The notes: a model not told the origin generated them from the sequence alone. DNA of 52,625 nucleotides from an uncultured Pelagibacteraceae bacterium (GCA_902566705.1 CACFJT010000008.1:1-52625), one strand, 5' to 3'. Shown: positions 10,084-22,649, counted from the stretch's first letter. A program made the numbers and translations.

Positions 10084-10111
10084 AAATTACTTAATAATCG
10101 CCCTTTGTCAA
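10084..10111 (-). promoter_or_regulatory. Possible promoter for rpsL-rpsG-fusA
   Basis: A perfect -35 hexamer TTGACA (10106-10111, read leftward) is followed after 16 bases by TAATTT (10084-10089), a poor -10 match. It would start transcription near 10077, just before the two leader hairpins. Placement in the longest non-coding gap of the super-cluster supports it; the weak -10 keeps confidence low. Confidence 0.4.
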
Positions 10112-10140
10112 ACTAAAACTGCAATTTTAAGGTGGTTTTT

Positions 10141-13100
10141 TTACTGATTTGTCTGTGTTTCTTCAGGTTCTGAAGCTTCTATTTTATCTTGCTCTGCTAA
10201 GAAATGATTGTCATCCTCCAGAGCTTTATTGTTCCATCTATTTTTGATATTACCAGTACCTGCAGGAACTAATCTTCCAACTATTACGTTTTCCTTAAGG
10301 CCATTTAACGGATCAACTTTTCCTTTAATTGCAGCATCTGTTAATACTCTTGTTGTTTCTTGGAACGAAGCTGCTGATACAAACGATTCAGTCTGAAGTG
10401 AAGCTTTAGTGATTCCCATTAGAACTCTTTCACCTACCGCTGGTGTTTTACCTTCTGCAACTAATTTTTCGTTAGTGTTATCAAACTTAATTCTATCAAC
10501 TACTTCGCCAGGTAAATAACTTGAGTCACCAGAAACTTTAACTTCAATCTTTTTAAGCATTTGTCTTAAAATAGTTTCGATATGCTTATCATTTATAATT
10601 ACACCTTGTAATCTATATACTTCTTGAACTTGGTTAACAAAATACTCTGTTAATTCTTTAATACCTAAAATTCTTAAAATATCATGTGGTAGTGGCTGAC
10701 CATCTAAAAGATACTCTCCTTTTTGAATTTTTTCACCAGGGTTAAAATTGATATGTTTACCTTTTGGAATTAAATAATTTGAAGGTTCAGATCCATCCTC
10801 AGGAACAATAGATACTCTCTGCTTTCCTCTTACCTCTTTTCCAAAAACTACACTTCCATTATTTTCTGCGATGATTGCGCTGTCTTTAGCTTTTCTAGCT
10901 TCGAATAACTCAGCAACTCTTGGGAGACCTCCAGTAATATCTTTAGTTTTTGTAGTTTCCTTTGGCAACCTTGCAATTACATCACCTGCATAAACTTTTT
11001 GACCATCTTTAATTGACAAAATCGAGTCTGGTACTAAATAATATCTAGCTTCATTATCGTCAGCTTTTTTTATTACATTTCCTTTTTCATCTCTTAAAGT
11101 AATTCTAGGTTTTAAATCAGTACTCTTAGATTGACCTCTCCAATCAATTACTGATTTAGATGAAATTCCTGTTGCATCGTCAGTGGTTTCTTGAATTGAC
11201 ACACCATCAATTAAATCCACATAACTAGCTATACCACTTTTCTCAGCAATAACTGGGGTTGTATATGGATCCCATTCACATATTTTTGTATTTGCTTTTA
11301 CTTTGTCGCCATTGTTGAAAAATAGTTTTGACCCATAAGCAACCTTATAAACAGCTATCTGAACCCCTTTGTCATCCTCAATAGAAAGCTGAGTGTTTCT
11401 TCCCATAACAATCAAATTCTTTTTAGAGTCCTCTAAAATATTTGAGTTTATAATTTTTAGAGTTCCATCATTTTTAGTAACAATTTGAGAGTCTTGCTTA
11501 ACAGAAGCTGTTCCTCCTACGTGGAATGTTCTCATTGTCAATTGTGTTCCTGGTTCTCCAATTGATTGAGCGGATATCATTCCAATAGCTTCTCCAACAT
11601 GAACCATTTTACCCCTTGATAAATCCCGTCCATAGCAAGTAGCACACACACCTTCTTTTGAACTACATGTCATTACAGAATAAACTTTTATTGATTTAAC
11701 TCCTGCTGCATCAATTTTATCACAACCAGCTTCATCTATCATTTCAGATTTTTTAATAATTACCTCACCTGATAAAGGGTTTTTAACTTCAGCTGCTGTA
11801 ACTCTTCCTAATGCTCTTTCAGATAAACTCACAACCACATTACCGCCTTCTAGAATTTCAGAAAGCTCAATAAATCCAGGATCATCACATTTAACTTTAG
11901 TTATCGTTAAGTCTTGAGCTACATCACATAGTCTTCTTGTTAAGTATCCAGAACTAGCTGTTTTTAATGCTGTATCTGCTAATCCTTTTCTAGCACCGTG
12001 TGTTGAGTTAAAATACTCCAAAGCAGTTAATCCCTCTTTAAAATTTGAAATAATCGGACTTTCAATAATTTCCCCTGAAGGTTTGGCAATCAAACCTCTC
12101 ATACCTGCTAATTGTTTCATTTGAGCGGCAGATCCCCTAGCTCCACTATCAGCCATCATAAATACAGAATTTATCTTTAATCCATCATCAGTTTTTTCTG
12201 TAGCTGAAATTCCCTTCATCATTTCACCAGCGACTTTATCGGTACACTTAGACCAAGCATCAACAACTTTGTTATATTTTTCTCCTCTTGTAATTAAACC
12301 TTCGGCATATTGGGTTTCGTAATCTGAAATTAATTTCTTAGTATCGTCAATTAGTTGAGTTTTATTTGCTGGGATTATAAGATCATCTTTTCCAAACGAA
12401 ATTCCTGCTTTAAAAGCATGTTTAAAACCTAAATCTTTAAGCTTATCACAGAAAATCACAGTTATTTTTTGACCACAAAATCTAAATACAATATCAATTA
12501 TTTCTGAAACCACTTTTTTAGGCAACAATCTATCTACTAAAGAAAACTTAATATTGCTATTTTTAGGTAATAAATTTGCTAATAAAAATCTTCCAGCTGT
12601 AGATGTATACTTTTCAATTTTCTTATTACCTTGCTCATCTACAGTTTCATATCTTGAAATAATAGTGCTATGTACATTTATTTGACCAGAAGATAATGCA
12701 AATTCAATTTGATCTGCATTTGTAAAGTATCCTGCAGGCTTATCAGATATGGGTTCTTGTGACAGGTAGTAGATTCCTAAAATCATATCCTGACTTGGAA
12801 CAATAATTGGTTTCCCATTTGATGGGGAAAGAATATTATTTGTAGATAACATTAAAATTCTTGCTTCTAATTGTGCTTCTAAACTTAATGGAACGTGAAC
12901 TGCCATTTGATCACCATCAAAGTCAGCATTAAATGCTGCACAAGTTAAAGGGTGTAATTCAATTGCATCTCCTTCGATTAATTTTGGTTCAAATGCTTGA
13001 ACTCCAAGTCTATGAAGTGTTGGTGCTCTATTTAAAAGTACCGGATGCTCTCTAACAATTAACTCTAAGGCATCCCAAACTGCATTTGTTTCTTTTTCAA

Positions 13101-14313
13101 CTAATTTTTTAGCTTGTTTGATTGTAGATGCTAATCCTAATTTGTTTAATCTTGCATATAAAAATGGTTTAAATAACTCAAGAGCCATTTTTTTCGGCAA
13201 ACCACACTCATGCAATTTTAAATCTGGCCCAACAACAATTACTGATCTACCTGAATAATCAACCCGCTTACCTAATAAATTTTGTCTGAATCTTCCTTGT
13301 TTACCTTTCAACATTTCAGCGAGAGACTTAAGTGGTCGCTTACCTGTACCTGTAATTACTCTACCTCTTCTACCGTTATCAAATAGAGCATCTACAGACT
13401 CCTGAAGCATCCTTTTTTCATTTCTTACAATGATATCTGGAGCTTTGAGATCCATTAATCTTTTCAATCTATTATTCCTGTTAATTACTCTTCTATATAA
13501 ATCGTTCAGATCTGAAGTAGCAAATCTTCCACCGTCTAGAGGAACTAACGGTCTTAATTCGGGAGGTATAACTGGCACTACAGTCATTATCATCCACTCA
13601 GGCTTTTGACCAGTTTCTATAAATGACTCGATTAATTTTAATCTTTTAATTGCTCTTTCTTCATTAACTTTTGATTTAGTTTCTTTAATAAAGCTAACAA
13701 GATTTTTTCTCTCTAATTCTAAGTCTAAATTTTTTAACATTTCAAGAACAGCTTCCGCTCCAATTCCAGCTGTAAAGCTCTCTTCACCAAATTCATCTTG
13801 ATATTTGGCAAGTTCTTCCTCATTTAAAAGCTGATTTTTTTGTAGACCAGTTAAACCTGGTTCAATTACTATAAAGTTTTCAAAATAAAGAACTCTCTCT
13901 ATTTCTTTTAACTTCATATCTACTGCTAAAGCAATTCTGCTTGGAAGAGATTTTAAAAACCAAATATGTGCCACTGGGGTAGCAAGATTAATATGACCCA
14001 TTCTTTCTCTTCTTACATTTGATTTTGTAACTTCAACACCACATTTCTCACATATAATTCCTCTAAATTTCATTCGTTTATACTTACCGCATAAACACTC
14101 ATAATCTTTTATTGGTCCAAATATTCTTGCACAGAATAATCCATCTTTTTCTGGTCTAAAAGTTCTGTAATTAATTGTTTCAGGCTTTTTTATTTCCCCA
14201 AATGTCCAAGATTTAATTTTCTCTGGGCTGGCTAGTGATATTTTAATACTATTAAAATTTTGAGCTTCTGAAATTTCACTGCCCTTAAATAGATCTGTTA
14301 GTTCTTTTTTCAT
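10141..14313 (-). CDS. rpoC: RNA polymerase beta' subunit
   Basis: The 1390-residue product has the first zinc-binding site (Cys73, Cys75, Cys88, Cys91), the catalytic Mg-binding motif NADFDGDQ at residues 462-469, and the second zinc site [13 protein letters not shown]. The bridge helix and trigger loop region ([11 protein letters not shown]) is present. It forms the clamp and active site of RNA polymerase with RpoB. The start shares one base with the rpoB stop. The length is close to the proteobacterial norm of about 1400. Confidence 0.99.
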   Translation of the reverse strand: MKKELTDLFKGSEISEAQNFNSIKISLASPEKIKSWTFGEIKKPETINYRTFRPEKDGLFCARIFGPIKDYECLCGKYKRMKFRGIICEKCGVEVTKSNVRRERMGHINLATPVAHIWFLKSLPSRIALAVDMKLKEIERVLYFENFIVIEPGLTGLQKNQLLNEEELAKYQDEFGEESFTAGIGAEAVLEMLKNLDLELERKNLVSFIKETKSKVNEERAIKRLKLIESFIETGQKPEWMIMTVVPVIPPELRPLVPLDGGRFATSDLNDLYRRVINRNNRLKRLMDLKAPDIIVRNEKRMLQESVDALFDNGRRGRVITGTGKRPLKSLAEMLKGKQGRFRQNLLGKRVDYSGRSVIVVGPDLKLHECGLPKKMALELFKPFLYARLNKLGLASTIKQAKKLVEKETNAVWDALELIVREHPVLLNRAPTLHRLGVQAFEPKLIEGDAIELHPLTCAAFNADFDGDQMAVHVPLSLEAQLEARILMLSTNNILSPSNGKPIIVPSQDMILGIYYLSQEPISDKPAGYFTNADQIEFALSSGQINVHSTIISRYETVDEQGNKKIEKYTSTAGRFLLANLLPKNSNIKFSLVDRLLPKKVVSEIIDIVFRFCGQKITVIFCDKLKDLGFKHAFKAGISFGKDDLIIPANKTQLIDDTKKLISDYETQYAEGLITRGEKYNKVVDAWSKCTDKVAGEMMKGISATEKTDDGLKINSVFMMADSGARGSAAQMKQLAGMRGLIAKPSGEIIESPIISNFKEGLTALEYFNSTHGARKGLADTALKTASSGYLTRRLCDVAQDLTITKVKCDDPGFIELSEILEGGNVVVSLSERALGRVTAAEVKNPLSGEVIIKKSEMIDEAGCDKIDAAGVKSIKVYSVMTCSSKEGVCATCYGRDLSRGKMVHVGEAIGMISAQSIGEPGTQLTMRTFHVGGTASVKQDSQIVTKNDGTLKIINSNILEDSKKNLIVMGRNTQLSIEDDKGVQIAVYKVAYGSKLFFNNGDKVKANTKICEWDPYTTPVIAEKSGIASYVDLIDGVSIQETTDDATGISSKSVIDWRGQSKSTDLKPRITLRDEKGNVIKKADDNEARYYLVPDSILSIKDGQKVYAGDVIARLPKETTKTKDITGGLPRVAELFEARKAKDSAIIAENNGSVVFGKEVRGKQRVSIVPEDGSEPSNYLIPKGKHINFNPGEKIQKGEYLLDGQPLPHDILRILGIKELTEYFVNQVQEVYRLQGVIINDKHIETILRQMLKKIEVKVSGDSSYLPGEVVDRIKFDNTNEKLVAEGKTPAVGERVLMGITKASLQTESFVSAASFQETTRVLTDAAIKGKVDPLNGLKENVIVGRLVPAGTGNIKNRWNNKALEDDNHFLAEQDKIEASEPEETQTNQ

Positions 14314-17300
14314 TAATTAAGCTCCACGTTTAATGCTAATGATTTAATCTCTTTAACCAAAACGTTAAATGATTCTGGTATTCCAGACTCAAAATTTTCT
14401 TCACCTTTGACTATTGTCTCATACACTTTCACTCTTCCTGCAACGTCATCAGATTTAACAGTCAAAATTTCCTGCAAAGTGTAAGAAGCACCATACGCTT
14501 CAAGGGCCCAAACTTCCATTTCACCAAATCTTTGACCACCTAATTGTGCTTTACCACCAAGTGGTTGTTGAGTAACCAAACTATAAGGACCTGTTGATCT
14601 AGCGTGAATTTTATCTTCGACCAAGTGATGAAGTTTTAACATGTAAATTATTCCAACTGTAACTGGTCTATCAAATTTTTCGCCAGTTCTTCCATCCCAC
14701 AAGTAGGTTTGACCTGAGCCTGGTAAATTTGCTAATTCAAGCATCTCAGTAACATTTTTCTCTTTAGCACCGTCAAATACAGGTGTTGAGATTGCAATAC
14801 CGTTTTGTAAATTTTCACAAAGATCTTTAAATTCTGTCTTACTTAATTTGTCTACCTTTTCATTAAAAATCTGTTCTCCATAAACAGATTTTAGGAATTT
14901 CTCAATTTTTTCTGTACGTTCAATTTTTTTATTATTTTCGTTTACCAAATTTTTAACTTGTTCACCAAATTCTTTACATGCCCAACCCAAATGTGTTTCT
15001 AGTATTTGACCAACGTTCATCCTACTTGGTACTCCAAGTGGATTTAATACAATATCAACTGGTCTACCATCTTCTCGATATGGCATATCCTCAACTGGTA
15101 CAATTTTACTCACAACTCCTTTGTTACCATGTCTTCCGGACATCTTATCACCAGGTCTTAATCTTCTTTTGATAGCTACAAAAACCTTTACCATCTTCAT
15201 AACACTTGGTAGTAGATCATCACCACTTCTAATTTTTAGAACTTTATCCTCAAATCTCTCTGTTATGTCTTGTTTCGCTTTATTGAATTGATCTTTTAAT
15301 TGAGCTAAGGTCGTTTCCTGTTTTACATCACCTACTGTAATTTTAAAGACATCGTTAATTGATAATTTATTTATAATATCAAAATCTAACTTTGTTCCTT
15401 CAGATAAATCTTTTACTTTTTTTGTTAAAGATGATCCTGATAAAAATTGTGAAGCTCTTTGTTTAATACTTCTTTCTAGTATTTCTTCCTCAACAATTTT
15501 ATCTTGTTGAACTTGCTCAATTTCTGCTCTCTCAATAGTTATTGATCTTTCATCTTTCTCAATTCCATGCCTGTTGAATACTCTCACATCTACAACTGTT
15601 CCACTTGATCCTCTGGACATTCTTAAAGATGTGTCAGTTACATCAATAGCTTTTTCACCAAAAATTGATCTTAATAATTTTTCCTCAGGACCAGAAGCTG
15701 AGTCACCTTTTGGAGTTACTTTCCCAACTAAAATATCTCCTGCATTTACTTCTGCACCTATATAAACGATTCCTGACTCATCAAGGTTTTTTAACGCTTC
15801 CTCATTTACATTTGGTATATCTCTAGTGATTTCCTCTTCACCAAGTTTAGTATCCCTAGCCATAATTTCATATTCAACAATATGAACAGATGTGAATACA
15901 TCATCGGTAACACATCTTTCTGAAATTAGGATTGAGTCTTCAAAATTATAACCTTGCCACGGCATAAAAGCTACAGTAACATTCTTACCTAGGGCTAGCT
16001 CACCTAATTTTGTTGAAGGACCATCTGCAATAATATCTCCGGATTTAACTTTGTCACCGACTCTAACTAAAGGTCTTTGGTTAATACATGTATTTTGATT
16101 TGATCTTTTAAATTTTTGTAAATTATAGATATCTACTCCAGACTTACTGAAATCTGTTTCTTCGGTTACCTTGATCACAATTCTTTTACCATCTATTTTG
16201 TCAACAATACCATCACGCTTTGCAACAATAGTTACTCCAGAGTCTAAAGCTACATCGCTTTCAATTCCTGTGCCAACGAGTGGTGATTCAGGTTTCAACA
16301 GTGGAACAGCTTGTCTCATCATATTTGATCCCATCAATGCTCTGTTGGCATCATCATTTTCTAAAAATGGTATTAATGATGCTGCAACTGAAACAAGTTG
16401 TTTAGGTGAAACGTCGATATAATCAATTGTATCAGGTTTAGCTAAAAGAAAGTTTAGATTTTGCCTACACGAAACTAATTCTTCAGTAATTTTTCCATTT
16501 CTATCAAGTTTTGTATTTGCTTGAGCAATAGTAAATTTAGTTTCTTCCATTGCTGACAAATATTCAACTTTGTCTTGAACAACTCCATCTTTAACTTTTT
16601 TATATGGACTTTCTATAAAGCCATACTTGTTAATTTTAGCGTATGTGGATAAACTATTAATCAAACCAATATTTGGGCCCTCTGGTGTCTCAATTGGACA
16701 AATTCTTCCATAATGAGTAGGATGCACGTCTCTAACCTCAAAACCAGCTCTTTCTCTTGTTAAACCACCTGGACCTAATGCTGAAACTCTTCTCTTGTGA
16801 GTAATTTCTGATAATGGATTTGTTTGGTCCATAAACTGAGAGAGCTGAGAACTTGCAAAAAAATCTTTTAATGAGACAGTTAATGGTTTTGCATTAATTA
16901 AATCTTGTGGCATTGCTGACTCCACATCTAGAGTAGTCATTTTTTCTTTGATTGCTCTTTCCATTCTATAAACCCCTATTCGGGCTTGGTTTTCAACTAA
17001 CTCTCCTACAGAACGCACTCTTCTATTGCCTAGATGATCAATATCATCAACATCATCTTTACCATCACGTAGATCTAACATTTTGTGTATTATTGCAATG
17101 ATATCATCGTTTCTTAAGATTGTAATTTTATCAGAACATTCTTGGTTTAATCTTGAGTTCATTTTAACTCTTCCTACATCAGACAAATCATATCTATCTG
17201 AGCTAAAAAAAAGGTTATTAAATATTTGAGTTGCTATTTCTATGGTTGGAGGTTCACCTGGTCTCAACATTTTATAGATTTCTGTGATAGCTTCATCTTT

Positions 17301-18401
17301 AGTGCTATTTTTATCAGCTAAAATAGTTGTAAGTAGATAAGGTCCTTTATTTATTGAGTTTGTAACAGAAATTTGAAGTGAGTGTATGTTGGCATCCAGA
17401 ATCTGATTAATAATTGTATCATTTAACTCAGTACCAATATTTAATACCCCATCCTCTTCATCACTAACTTTAATATCTCTATGTAAAAATTTACCAAATA
17501 ATGACTCTCTTGAAACTAATATGTCTTTCAGACCATCATTAGCTAATTTTTTTGCGCTTAAAAAATTTATTTTGTCACCTAACTTAATTACTACCTCTCC
17601 AGTCTTAGCATCAATTACTTCCTCAGAAAAATTTTTAGCTTTATAATTTTCTGGATTAAATTTAGTTTTCCACTTTTTTGTTTTTGGATCAAAACTATAT
17701 TGTTCACTCTCATAGAACTCGTCTACTATTTCTGATTTTGTATAACCCAAAGCTAATAATAAAGTAGATGCAAAAATTTTCTTTTTTCTATCAATTTTAA
17801 AATATAAAAAATCTTTAACATCATATTCAAAATCTAACCATGAACCTCTATTAGGTATAACTCTGCAATTAAATAAAAGTTTACCGCTTGCATGAGTTTT
17901 CCCTTTGTCATGATCAAAAAATACACCTGGACTTCTATGCATTTGGTTTACAACAACTCTTTGAACACCATTAGTAATAAATGTTCCACTGTTTGTCATC
18001 ATCGGAACTTCACCCATATATACTTCTTGTTCTTTTGCAGATAAGATATCTTTAGTGTTGTTTTCTTGATCTATTTCATAAACCACTAACCTTAATGTAC
18101 ATTTAAGTGCAGATGAATATGTTAGACCTCTTGCTATGCATTCCTCAACATCAAATTTTGGTTTTTCTAATCTATATGAAACATACTCTAAAGTTGCTTT
18201 ATCGTTTAAATCCTCGATAGGAAAAATACTTTTAAATACTCTATCAAAACCTTTGGTAAGTTCAGCTGGCTCCAAGTTAAATTCTGTTAATTCTTTGTAA
18301 GAATTCTTTTGTACCTCAATCAAGTTTGGGATAGATAAACTTTCTTTAAGTTTACCAAAACTTTTTCTTATGTTTTTCTTTTCAGTAAAAGATAATTGCA
18401 T
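14313..18401 (-). CDS. rpoB: RNA polymerase beta subunit
   Basis: The 1362-residue product contains the rifampicin pocket [20 protein letters not shown] starting at residue 518. The residues equivalent to E. coli D516, H526 and S531 are Asp525, His535 and Ser540, the sensitive types. The end has the conserved [20 protein letters not shown]. With beta' it forms the catalytic core. It follows rplL after a 57-base gap that contains a perfect inverted repeat, and overlaps rpoC by one base. Confidence 0.99.
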   Translation of the reverse strand: MQLSFTEKKNIRKSFGKLKESLSIPNLIEVQKNSYKELTEFNLEPAELTKGFDRVFKSIFPIEDLNDKATLEYVSYRLEKPKFDVEECIARGLTYSSALKCTLRLVVYEIDQENNTKDILSAKEQEVYMGEVPMMTNSGTFITNGVQRVVVNQMHRSPGVFFDHDKGKTHASGKLLFNCRVIPNRGSWLDFEYDVKDFLYFKIDRKKKIFASTLLLALGYTKSEIVDEFYESEQYSFDPKTKKWKTKFNPENYKAKNFSEEVIDAKTGEVVIKLGDKINFLSAKKLANDGLKDILVSRESLFGKFLHRDIKVSDEEDGVLNIGTELNDTIINQILDANIHSLQISVTNSINKGPYLLTTILADKNSTKDEAITEIYKMLRPGEPPTIEIATQIFNNLFFSSDRYDLSDVGRVKMNSRLNQECSDKITILRNDDIIAIIHKMLDLRDGKDDVDDIDHLGNRRVRSVGELVENQARIGVYRMERAIKEKMTTLDVESAMPQDLINAKPLTVSLKDFFASSQLSQFMDQTNPLSEITHKRRVSALGPGGLTRERAGFEVRDVHPTHYGRICPIETPEGPNIGLINSLSTYAKINKYGFIESPYKKVKDGVVQDKVEYLSAMEETKFTIAQANTKLDRNGKITEELVSCRQNLNFLLAKPDTIDYIDVSPKQLVSVAASLIPFLENDDANRALMGSNMMRQAVPLLKPESPLVGTGIESDVALDSGVTIVAKRDGIVDKIDGKRIVIKVTEETDFSKSGVDIYNLQKFKRSNQNTCINQRPLVRVGDKVKSGDIIADGPSTKLGELALGKNVTVAFMPWQGYNFEDSILISERCVTDDVFTSVHIVEYEIMARDTKLGEEEITRDIPNVNEEALKNLDESGIVYIGAEVNAGDILVGKVTPKGDSASGPEEKLLRSIFGEKAIDVTDTSLRMSRGSSGTVVDVRVFNRHGIEKDERSITIERAEIEQVQQDKIVEEEILERSIKQRASQFLSGSSLTKKVKDLSEGTKLDFDIINKLSINDVFKITVGDVKQETTLAQLKDQFNKAKQDITERFEDKVLKIRSGDDLLPSVMKMVKVFVAIKRRLRPGDKMSGRHGNKGVVSKIVPVEDMPYREDGRPVDIVLNPLGVPSRMNVGQILETHLGWACKEFGEQVKNLVNENNKKIERTEKIEKFLKSVYGEQIFNEKVDKLSKTEFKDLCENLQNGIAISTPVFDGAKEKNVTEMLELANLPGSGQTYLWDGRTGEKFDRPVTVGIIYMLKLHHLVEDKIHARSTGPYSLVTQQPLGGKAQLGGQRFGEMEVWALEAYGASYTLQEILTVKSDDVAGRVKVYETIVKGEENFESGIPESFNVLVKEIKSLALNVELN

Positions 18402-18413
18402 TTATGTTTATAG

Positions 18414-18438
18414 ATACTGATTAATAAATAATCAGTAT
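18414..18438 (-). promoter_or_regulatory. Perfect 10-bp hairpin between rplL and rpoB
   Basis: ATACTGATTA and TAATCAGTAT form a perfect 10-bp inverted repeat with a 5-base loop in the 57-base gap between the rplL stop and the rpoB start. There is no U-tract after it on the transcribed strand. In E. coli the rplL-rpoB gap holds a partial attenuator and an RNase III processing site; this hairpin sits in the equivalent place and may do the same job. Confidence 0.6.
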
Positions 18439-18458
18439 TTGAATTCTTTCTATTTAAT

Positions 18459-18824
18459 TTATTTAAGTTCTACTTTAGCGCCAGCAGCTTCTAATTTAGC
18501 TTTGATCTCTTCAGCATCTTTTTTATTTACACCAGATTTAACTTCCTTTGGTGCTCCCTCTACAAGATCTTTAGCTTCTTTTAAACCTAATGAAGTTGCT
18601 GCTCTTACTTCTTTAATAACATTAATTTTTTTATCGCCTGCAGAAACTAGCATGATTGTAAAATCATCTTTATCTTCTGCTGGAGCCGCACCACCTGCTG
18701 CTGCTGGAGCTGCTGCTGCCATTGGAGTTACACCCCATTTTTCTTCTAACTGTTTTGAAAGCTCAGCTGCCTCTGCAACTGTCAAACTTGATAAGTCCTC
18801 AATAATTTTGTTTAGGTCAGGCAT
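18459..18824 (-). CDS. rplL: 50S ribosomal protein L7/L12
   Basis: The 121-residue product has an N-terminal dimerisation helix region (residues 1-33), an Ala/Gly-rich hinge (about 37-50) and the C-terminal factor-binding domain containing [20 protein letters not shown]. Several dimers bind L10 to form the stalk that recruits EF-Tu and EF-G. It lies 5 bases after rplJ. Confidence 0.98.
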   Translation of the reverse strand: MPDLNKIIEDLSSLTVAEAAELSKQLEEKWGVTPMAAAAPAAAGGAAPAEDKDDFTIMLVSAGDKKINVIKEVRAATSLGLKEAKDLVEGAPKEVKSGVNKKDAEEIKAKLEAAGAKVELK

Positions 18825-18829
18825 ATTTT

Positions 18830-19351
18830 TTACTCTTTGGGTTGTGTTTCAGAATTTTCTGCCGACAAACTACTCATTTTTTCTGAATGTGCAAGCAAAA
18901 TACTGATTAATTTAGATGCAGAAGCGTTCAAAATACCTACAATATTGGCTCTAGCCTCGTCTAATGTGGGTAAACTAGCTACATTTTGGACACCGGCCTG
19001 ATCTAAGACCTCGTTATCCATGATTCCACCGATTAATTTTAAGTTTTCATTATCTTTTGCAAATTTTGAAAGAATCCTTGCCGACATTATAGCATCTTCC
19101 CCAAAGGCAACGGCTGTTGGGCCAGTAAATAAATTTGACAAATCTTTACACTTTGTTTTTTCTAAAGCTAATTTTGTAATTCTGTTTTTTGTTATTTTGA
19201 AAATTATTCCATGTTCTCTCATCTTAGCTCTTAATTCATCTAATTGAGTCATGGTTAAACCTTGGTAATGAGTAACCATAACAGCTTTACTATTTTCAAA
19301 CTTGCTGGTCATTTCTTCTATATAATTTTTCTTTTGTTCTTTGTTCATCAT
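18830..19351 (-). CDS. rplJ: 50S ribosomal protein L10
   Basis: The 173-residue product has the L10 N-terminal RNA-binding domain ([20 protein letters not shown]) and a C-terminal helix that carries L7/L12. In E. coli L10 represses its own operon by binding a leader before rplJ. Here only 2 bases separate rplA and rplJ, so any such site would have to lie inside rplA. The first codons are ATG ATG; the second Met could equally be the start. Confidence 0.97.
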   Translation of the reverse strand: MMNKEQKKNYIEEMTSKFENSKAVMVTHYQGLTMTQLDELRAKMREHGIIFKITKNRITKLALEKTKCKDLSNLFTGPTAVAFGEDAIMSARILSKFAKDNENLKLIGGIMDNEVLDQAGVQNVASLPTLDEARANIVGILNASASKLISILLAHSEKMSSLSAENSETQPKE

Positions 19352-19353
19352 AA

Positions 19354-20043
19354 TTAGATAGATTTCCCTAATTTAACTTTGTATGAAACACCCATTGTTG
19401 ATGTAGCAAATACACTTTTAATTAAATCACCTTTTAAGGTATTGTTTGATTTTTCTTTTTCCAAAGCATCTAAAATTGCACTATAGTTTTTTAGTAATTG
19501 ATCATCACTAAAAGATTTTTTTCCAATACTAACTCCAATATTCCCGTCTTTGTCATTTCTAATTTCTACTTGACCAGATTTAGCATTAGTAACAGCTTCT
19601 TTTATATTTTCAGAAACTGAACCAAGTTTTGGATTAGGCATCAAACCTTTTGGTCCCAAAACTTTTCCTAATTTAGAAAGTTTAATCATCATTGCTGGTG
19701 TACAAATTAATTTTTCAAAATTCAATTCTCCACCTTTAATTCTATCAATAAACTCGTCACCACCTACAATATCAGCACCAGCATCTTTTGCATCTTTAGC
19801 TTTATTATCCTCACAAACTACTGCAACTTTTACTTTCTTACCTGTTCCACCAGGTAAATTGACTACTGTTCTGATATTAACTTCACTTTTCTTCTGCTTG
19901 TTATTTATTTGAAAACTTAAATCTAGAGACTCATCAAATTTAGTTGTACAGTTTTTCTTTAGTTCAGGTAATAATTTTTCTATAGACTCTGCATTCAAAT
20001 CTTTGGTCTGTTCAGGTAATTTTTTATATCTTTTAGATGTCAT
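19354..20043 (-). CDS. rplA: 50S ribosomal protein L1
   Basis: The 229-residue product has the L1 segments KVKVAVVCEDNKAKDAKDAG and the signature LGKVLGPKGLMPNPKLGSVS. L1 forms the mobile stalk that helps E-site tRNA leave. In E. coli it represses rplKA by binding a leader before rplK; here rplK overlaps nusG, leaving no such leader. The start shares a base with rplK. Confidence 0.98.
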   Translation of the reverse strand: MTSKRYKKLPEQTKDLNAESIEKLLPELKKNCTTKFDESLDLSFQINNKQKKSEVNIRTVVNLPGGTGKKVKVAVVCEDNKAKDAKDAGADIVGGDEFIDRIKGGELNFEKLICTPAMMIKLSKLGKVLGPKGLMPNPKLGSVSENIKEAVTNAKSGQVEIRNDKDGNIGVSIGKKSFSDDQLLKNYSAILDALEKEKSNNTLKGDLIKSVFATSTMGVSYKVKLGKSI

Positions 20044-20468
20044 TATTCTTTAACCTCAATACCCATTGATCTAGCTGATCCTGCAATAATTTTTATAGCT
20101 TCTTCAATATCGTTTGCATTTAAATCATTCATTTTTTCTTTTGCTATGTTTTCTAACTGTTTTTTTGTAATCGAAGCAACAATATTTCTTCCCGGTTCTT
20201 TTGATCCACCTTTAAGTTTTACAGCTTCTTTAATATAAAAAGAAGCTGGCGGTGTTTTTATTTTAAAATCAAATTTTTTATCTTTATAAACTGTAATCTC
20301 TACTGGAACAGGTTTGCCTGCCATTGATTTAGTTTTATCATTAAAGGCTTTACAGAATTCCATAATGTTTACTCCACGTTGACCTAATGCTGGACCAACT
20401 GGTGGAGCTGGATTAGCTTGTCCACCCTTAATTTGTAATTTTATAAATCCACTAATTTCTTTTGCCAT
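20043..20468 (-). CDS. rplK: 50S ribosomal protein L11
   Basis: The 141-residue product begins [20 protein letters not shown] and contains [20 protein letters not shown], the L11 N-domain that binds thiostrepton, with the C-domain binding the GTPase-associated rRNA. L11 is needed for the RelA response to uncharged tRNA. It shares one base with the nusG stop and with rplA. Confidence 0.98.
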   Translation of the reverse strand: MAKEISGFIKLQIKGGQANPAPPVGPALGQRGVNIMEFCKAFNDKTKSMAGKPVPVEITVYKDKKFDFKIKTPPASFYIKEAVKLKGGSKEPGRNIVASITKKQLENIAKEKMNDLNANDIEEAIKIIAGSARSMGIEVKE

Positions 20469-20998
20469 TAACTTACCTTTTCAACCTGATTATATTCTAA
20501 ATCAACTGGTGTAGGACGACCAAATATAGAAACAGAAACCTTAAGTCTAGCTTTTTCTTCATCAATTTCCTCAATCATACCAGTAAATGAAGCAAATGGT
20601 CCATCTACAACCTGAACTTTTTCTCCAACACTGTAATCTACACCTGATTTTGGCTGGGCAACACCATCTTTAATCTGTCCTAAGATTTTCTCTACTTCTT
20701 TATCTGAAACTGGAACAGGGATACCTTTTGTGCCTAAGAAACCACTAACTCTCTTAATATTCTTAATCATGTGATAGATATTATTATCCATTTCACTCTT
20801 AATTAACACATATCCAGGAAAGTATTTTTTTTTTCTTTGGATTCTTTTACCTCTTTTAACCTCAGTTACATCATGAGTTGGTACAATAATTTCCTCAAAT
20901 TTATCAGCAATTTTTGCTTTATCAGCTTCTTCTTTAATTAAAGCAGCAACTTTGTTTTCAAAACTAGAGTGAGATTGAACTATATACCAGTTTTTCAT
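20468..20998 (-). CDS. nusG: Transcription elongation and antitermination factor NusG
   Basis: The 176-residue product has the NGN domain ([20 protein letters not shown], then [10 protein letters not shown]) and a C-terminal KOW domain ([20 protein letters not shown]). NusG binds RNA polymerase and couples it to Rho or to the ribosome through S10. It overlaps rplK and secE by one base each, giving the standard secE-nusG-rplK order. Confidence 0.98.
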   Translation of the reverse strand: MKNWYIVQSHSSFENKVAALIKEEADKAKIADKFEEIIVPTHDVTEVKRGKRIQRKKKYFPGYVLIKSEMDNNIYHMIKNIKRVSGFLGTKGIPVPVSDKEVEKILGQIKDGVAQPKSGVDYSVGEKVQVVDGPFASFTGMIEEIDEEKARLKVSVSIFGRPTPVDLEYNQVEKVS

Positions 20999-21189
20999 TA
21001 TATACTCACTTTAAGCAAAAGTTCTAAAAAAAACTTTAAAACCTGATCTAAAAGAAGAAAAAATAAAGACATAACAACTGCCATTGCAAATACCATTAAA
21101 GCACCTTGCAGTGTCTCTTTCCAGGTTGGCCAAGTAACTTTAAAAGCCTCTTGTTTTACCTCTTGTAAAAATTTAATCGGGTTTTTCAT
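20998..21189 (-). CDS. secE: Preprotein translocase subunit SecE (short form)
   Basis: The 63-residue product has the SecE core FLQEVKQEAFKVTWPTWKE followed by one membrane segment at about residues 30-55. This is the single-helix form common outside the enteric bacteria, which have three helices. SecE stabilises SecY in the SecYEG channel. It lies between tRNA-Trp and nusG and overlaps nusG by one base. Confidence 0.95.
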   Translation of the reverse strand: MKNPIKFLQEVKQEAFKVTWPTWKETLQGALMVFAMAVVMSLFFLLLDQVLKFFLELLLKVSI

Positions 21190-21206
21190 AATTCACTAGC
21201 TCATAT

Positions 21207-21282
21207 TGGCAGGAGCGGAGGGACTCGAACCCTCAGCCTCCGGTTTTGGAGACCGGCGCTCTACCAATTGAGCTACACTCCT
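21207..21282 (-). tRNA. tRNA-Trp (CCA)
   Basis: The reverse strand folds as a 76-base cloverleaf with a 7-bp acceptor stem (AGGAGTG with CGCTCCT, one G-T pair), D-arm, anticodon loop CTCCAAA giving anticodon CCA, T-loop TTCGAGT and an encoded 3' CCA. It sits between tuf and secE, the position typical of alphaproteobacteria, and is probably cut out of the tuf-secE transcript. Confidence 0.97.
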
Positions 21283-21292
21283 ATTTATAGAG

Positions 21293-22483
21293 TTACTCTA
21301 TAATTTTTGTTACTACTCCTGCTCCAACAGTTCTTCCACCTTCTCTGATTGCAAAGTTTAATTTTTCAGCCATAGCAATCGGTGTAATTAGTTTCACTGT
21401 AAATTTAGCGTCATCACCTGGCATAACCATTTCTGTACCAGCTGGCAACTCTACTTCACCTGTAACGTCTGTTGTTCTAAAATAAAACTGAGGTCTGTAT
21501 TTAGTAAAGAAAGGAGTATGTCTACCACCTTCATCTTTTTTAAGTACATAAGCTTGAGCTTCGAATTTAGTATGTGGAGTAATTGAACCAGGTTTACAAA
21601 GAACTTGACCTCTTTCAATGTCATTTCTTTCAATACCTCTCAATAAAATTCCCACGTTATCTCCAGCTTCACCTGAGTCTAGAAGTTTTCTAAACATTTC
21701 AACTCCTGTACAAACTGATTTCTTAGTTTCTCTAATTCCTACTATTTCAACTTCTTCACCAGTTTTAATTACACCAGACTCAACTCTTCCTGTTGCAACT
21801 GTTCCTCGTCCAGAAATTGAGAACACGTCCTCAACTGGCATCAAGAATGGTTTATCAACTTCTCTAGCTGGTTGTGGAATATGTTCATCAACAGCTTTCA
21901 TTAATTCTAAAATTGAATTTTTTCCAATTTCATCATCTCTGCCCTCAACTGCCGCTAGGGCCGAACCTTTGACGATTGGTGTTTTATCACCTGGGTATTT
22001 GTATGAAGTTAAAAGTTCTCTGATTTCTTCTTCAACAAGTTCTATCATTTCTTTATCATCAACTTGATCTACTTTGTTTAAGTAAACTACAATTGCAGGA
22101 ATACCAACTTGTCTTCCTAAAAGAATATGTTCTCTTGTTTGTGGCATAGGACCATCAGCTGCATTAACAACTAAGATTGCTCCATCCATTTGTGCAGCAC
22201 CAGTAATCATGTTCTTAACATAGTCAGCATGACCAGGACAATCTACATGAGCATAGTGTCTTTTTTCAGTCTCATATTCAACGTGAGCTGTTGAAATTGT
22301 TATTCCTCTCTCTTTTTCCTCAGGTGCTTTATCAATTTGATCATAAGCAACTGCAGTTCCACCGCCTGCTTGTGCTAATACATTTGTAATCGCGGCAGTA
22401 AGAGTTGTTTTACCATGGTCGACATGACCAATAGTCCCAATGTTACAGTGGGGTTTATTTCTTACAAATTTTTCTTTTGACAT
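21293..22483 (-). CDS. tuf: Translation elongation factor Tu
   Basis: The 396-residue product has the GTPase motifs GHVDHGKT (residues 19-26), DCPGHADY and NKVD, then domains II and III ending in [10 protein letters not shown]. It delivers aminoacyl-tRNA to the ribosome. This is the only tuf in the window and sits in the tufB context (tRNA-Tyr, tRNA-Gly, tuf, tRNA-Trp, secE). A GAGGT ribosome-binding site lies about 9 bases before the ATG. Confidence 0.98.
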   Translation of the reverse strand: MSKEKFVRNKPHCNIGTIGHVDHGKTTLTAAITNVLAQAGGGTAVAYDQIDKAPEEKERGITISTAHVEYETEKRHYAHVDCPGHADYVKNMITGAAQMDGAILVVNAADGPMPQTREHILLGRQVGIPAIVVYLNKVDQVDDKEMIELVEEEIRELLTSYKYPGDKTPIVKGSALAAVEGRDDEIGKNSILELMKAVDEHIPQPAREVDKPFLMPVEDVFSISGRGTVATGRVESGVIKTGEEVEIVGIRETKKSVCTGVEMFRKLLDSGEAGDNVGILLRGIERNDIERGQVLCKPGSITPHTKFEAQAYVLKKDEGGRHTPFFTKYRPQFYFRTTDVTGEVELPAGTEMVMPGDDAKFTVKLITPIAMAEKLNFAIREGGRTVGAGVVTKIIE

Positions 22484-22530
22484 TACTTTTTTACCTCAGT
22501 TATTTGTTTTTATTTATAATTTCATTTTCT

Positions 22531-22604
22531 TGGAGCGGGTAAAGGGAATCGAACCCTTACATCCAGCTTGGAAGGCTAGCGTTCTACCATTGAACTACAC
22601 CCGC
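22531..22604 (-). tRNA. tRNA-Gly (TCC)
   Basis: A 74-base cloverleaf on the reverse strand: acceptor GCGGGTG with TACCCGC, anticodon loop CTTCCAA giving TCC, T-loop TTCGATT and an encoded CCA end. It lies 47 bases before the tuf start and 45 bases after tRNA-Tyr, the same relative order as tyrU-glyT before tufB in E. coli. Confidence 0.97.
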
Positions 22605-22649
22605 ACAACCCCAAGAGTAACACTCCATGTTATTAAAAAACTTATTAAA

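Noticed and set aside
18439..22067. Long open frames on the plus strand (for example 18439-18906 and 21618-22067).
   Set aside because: They lie antisense inside rplL/rplJ and tuf and have no recognisable protein features; they are shadows of conserved genes.
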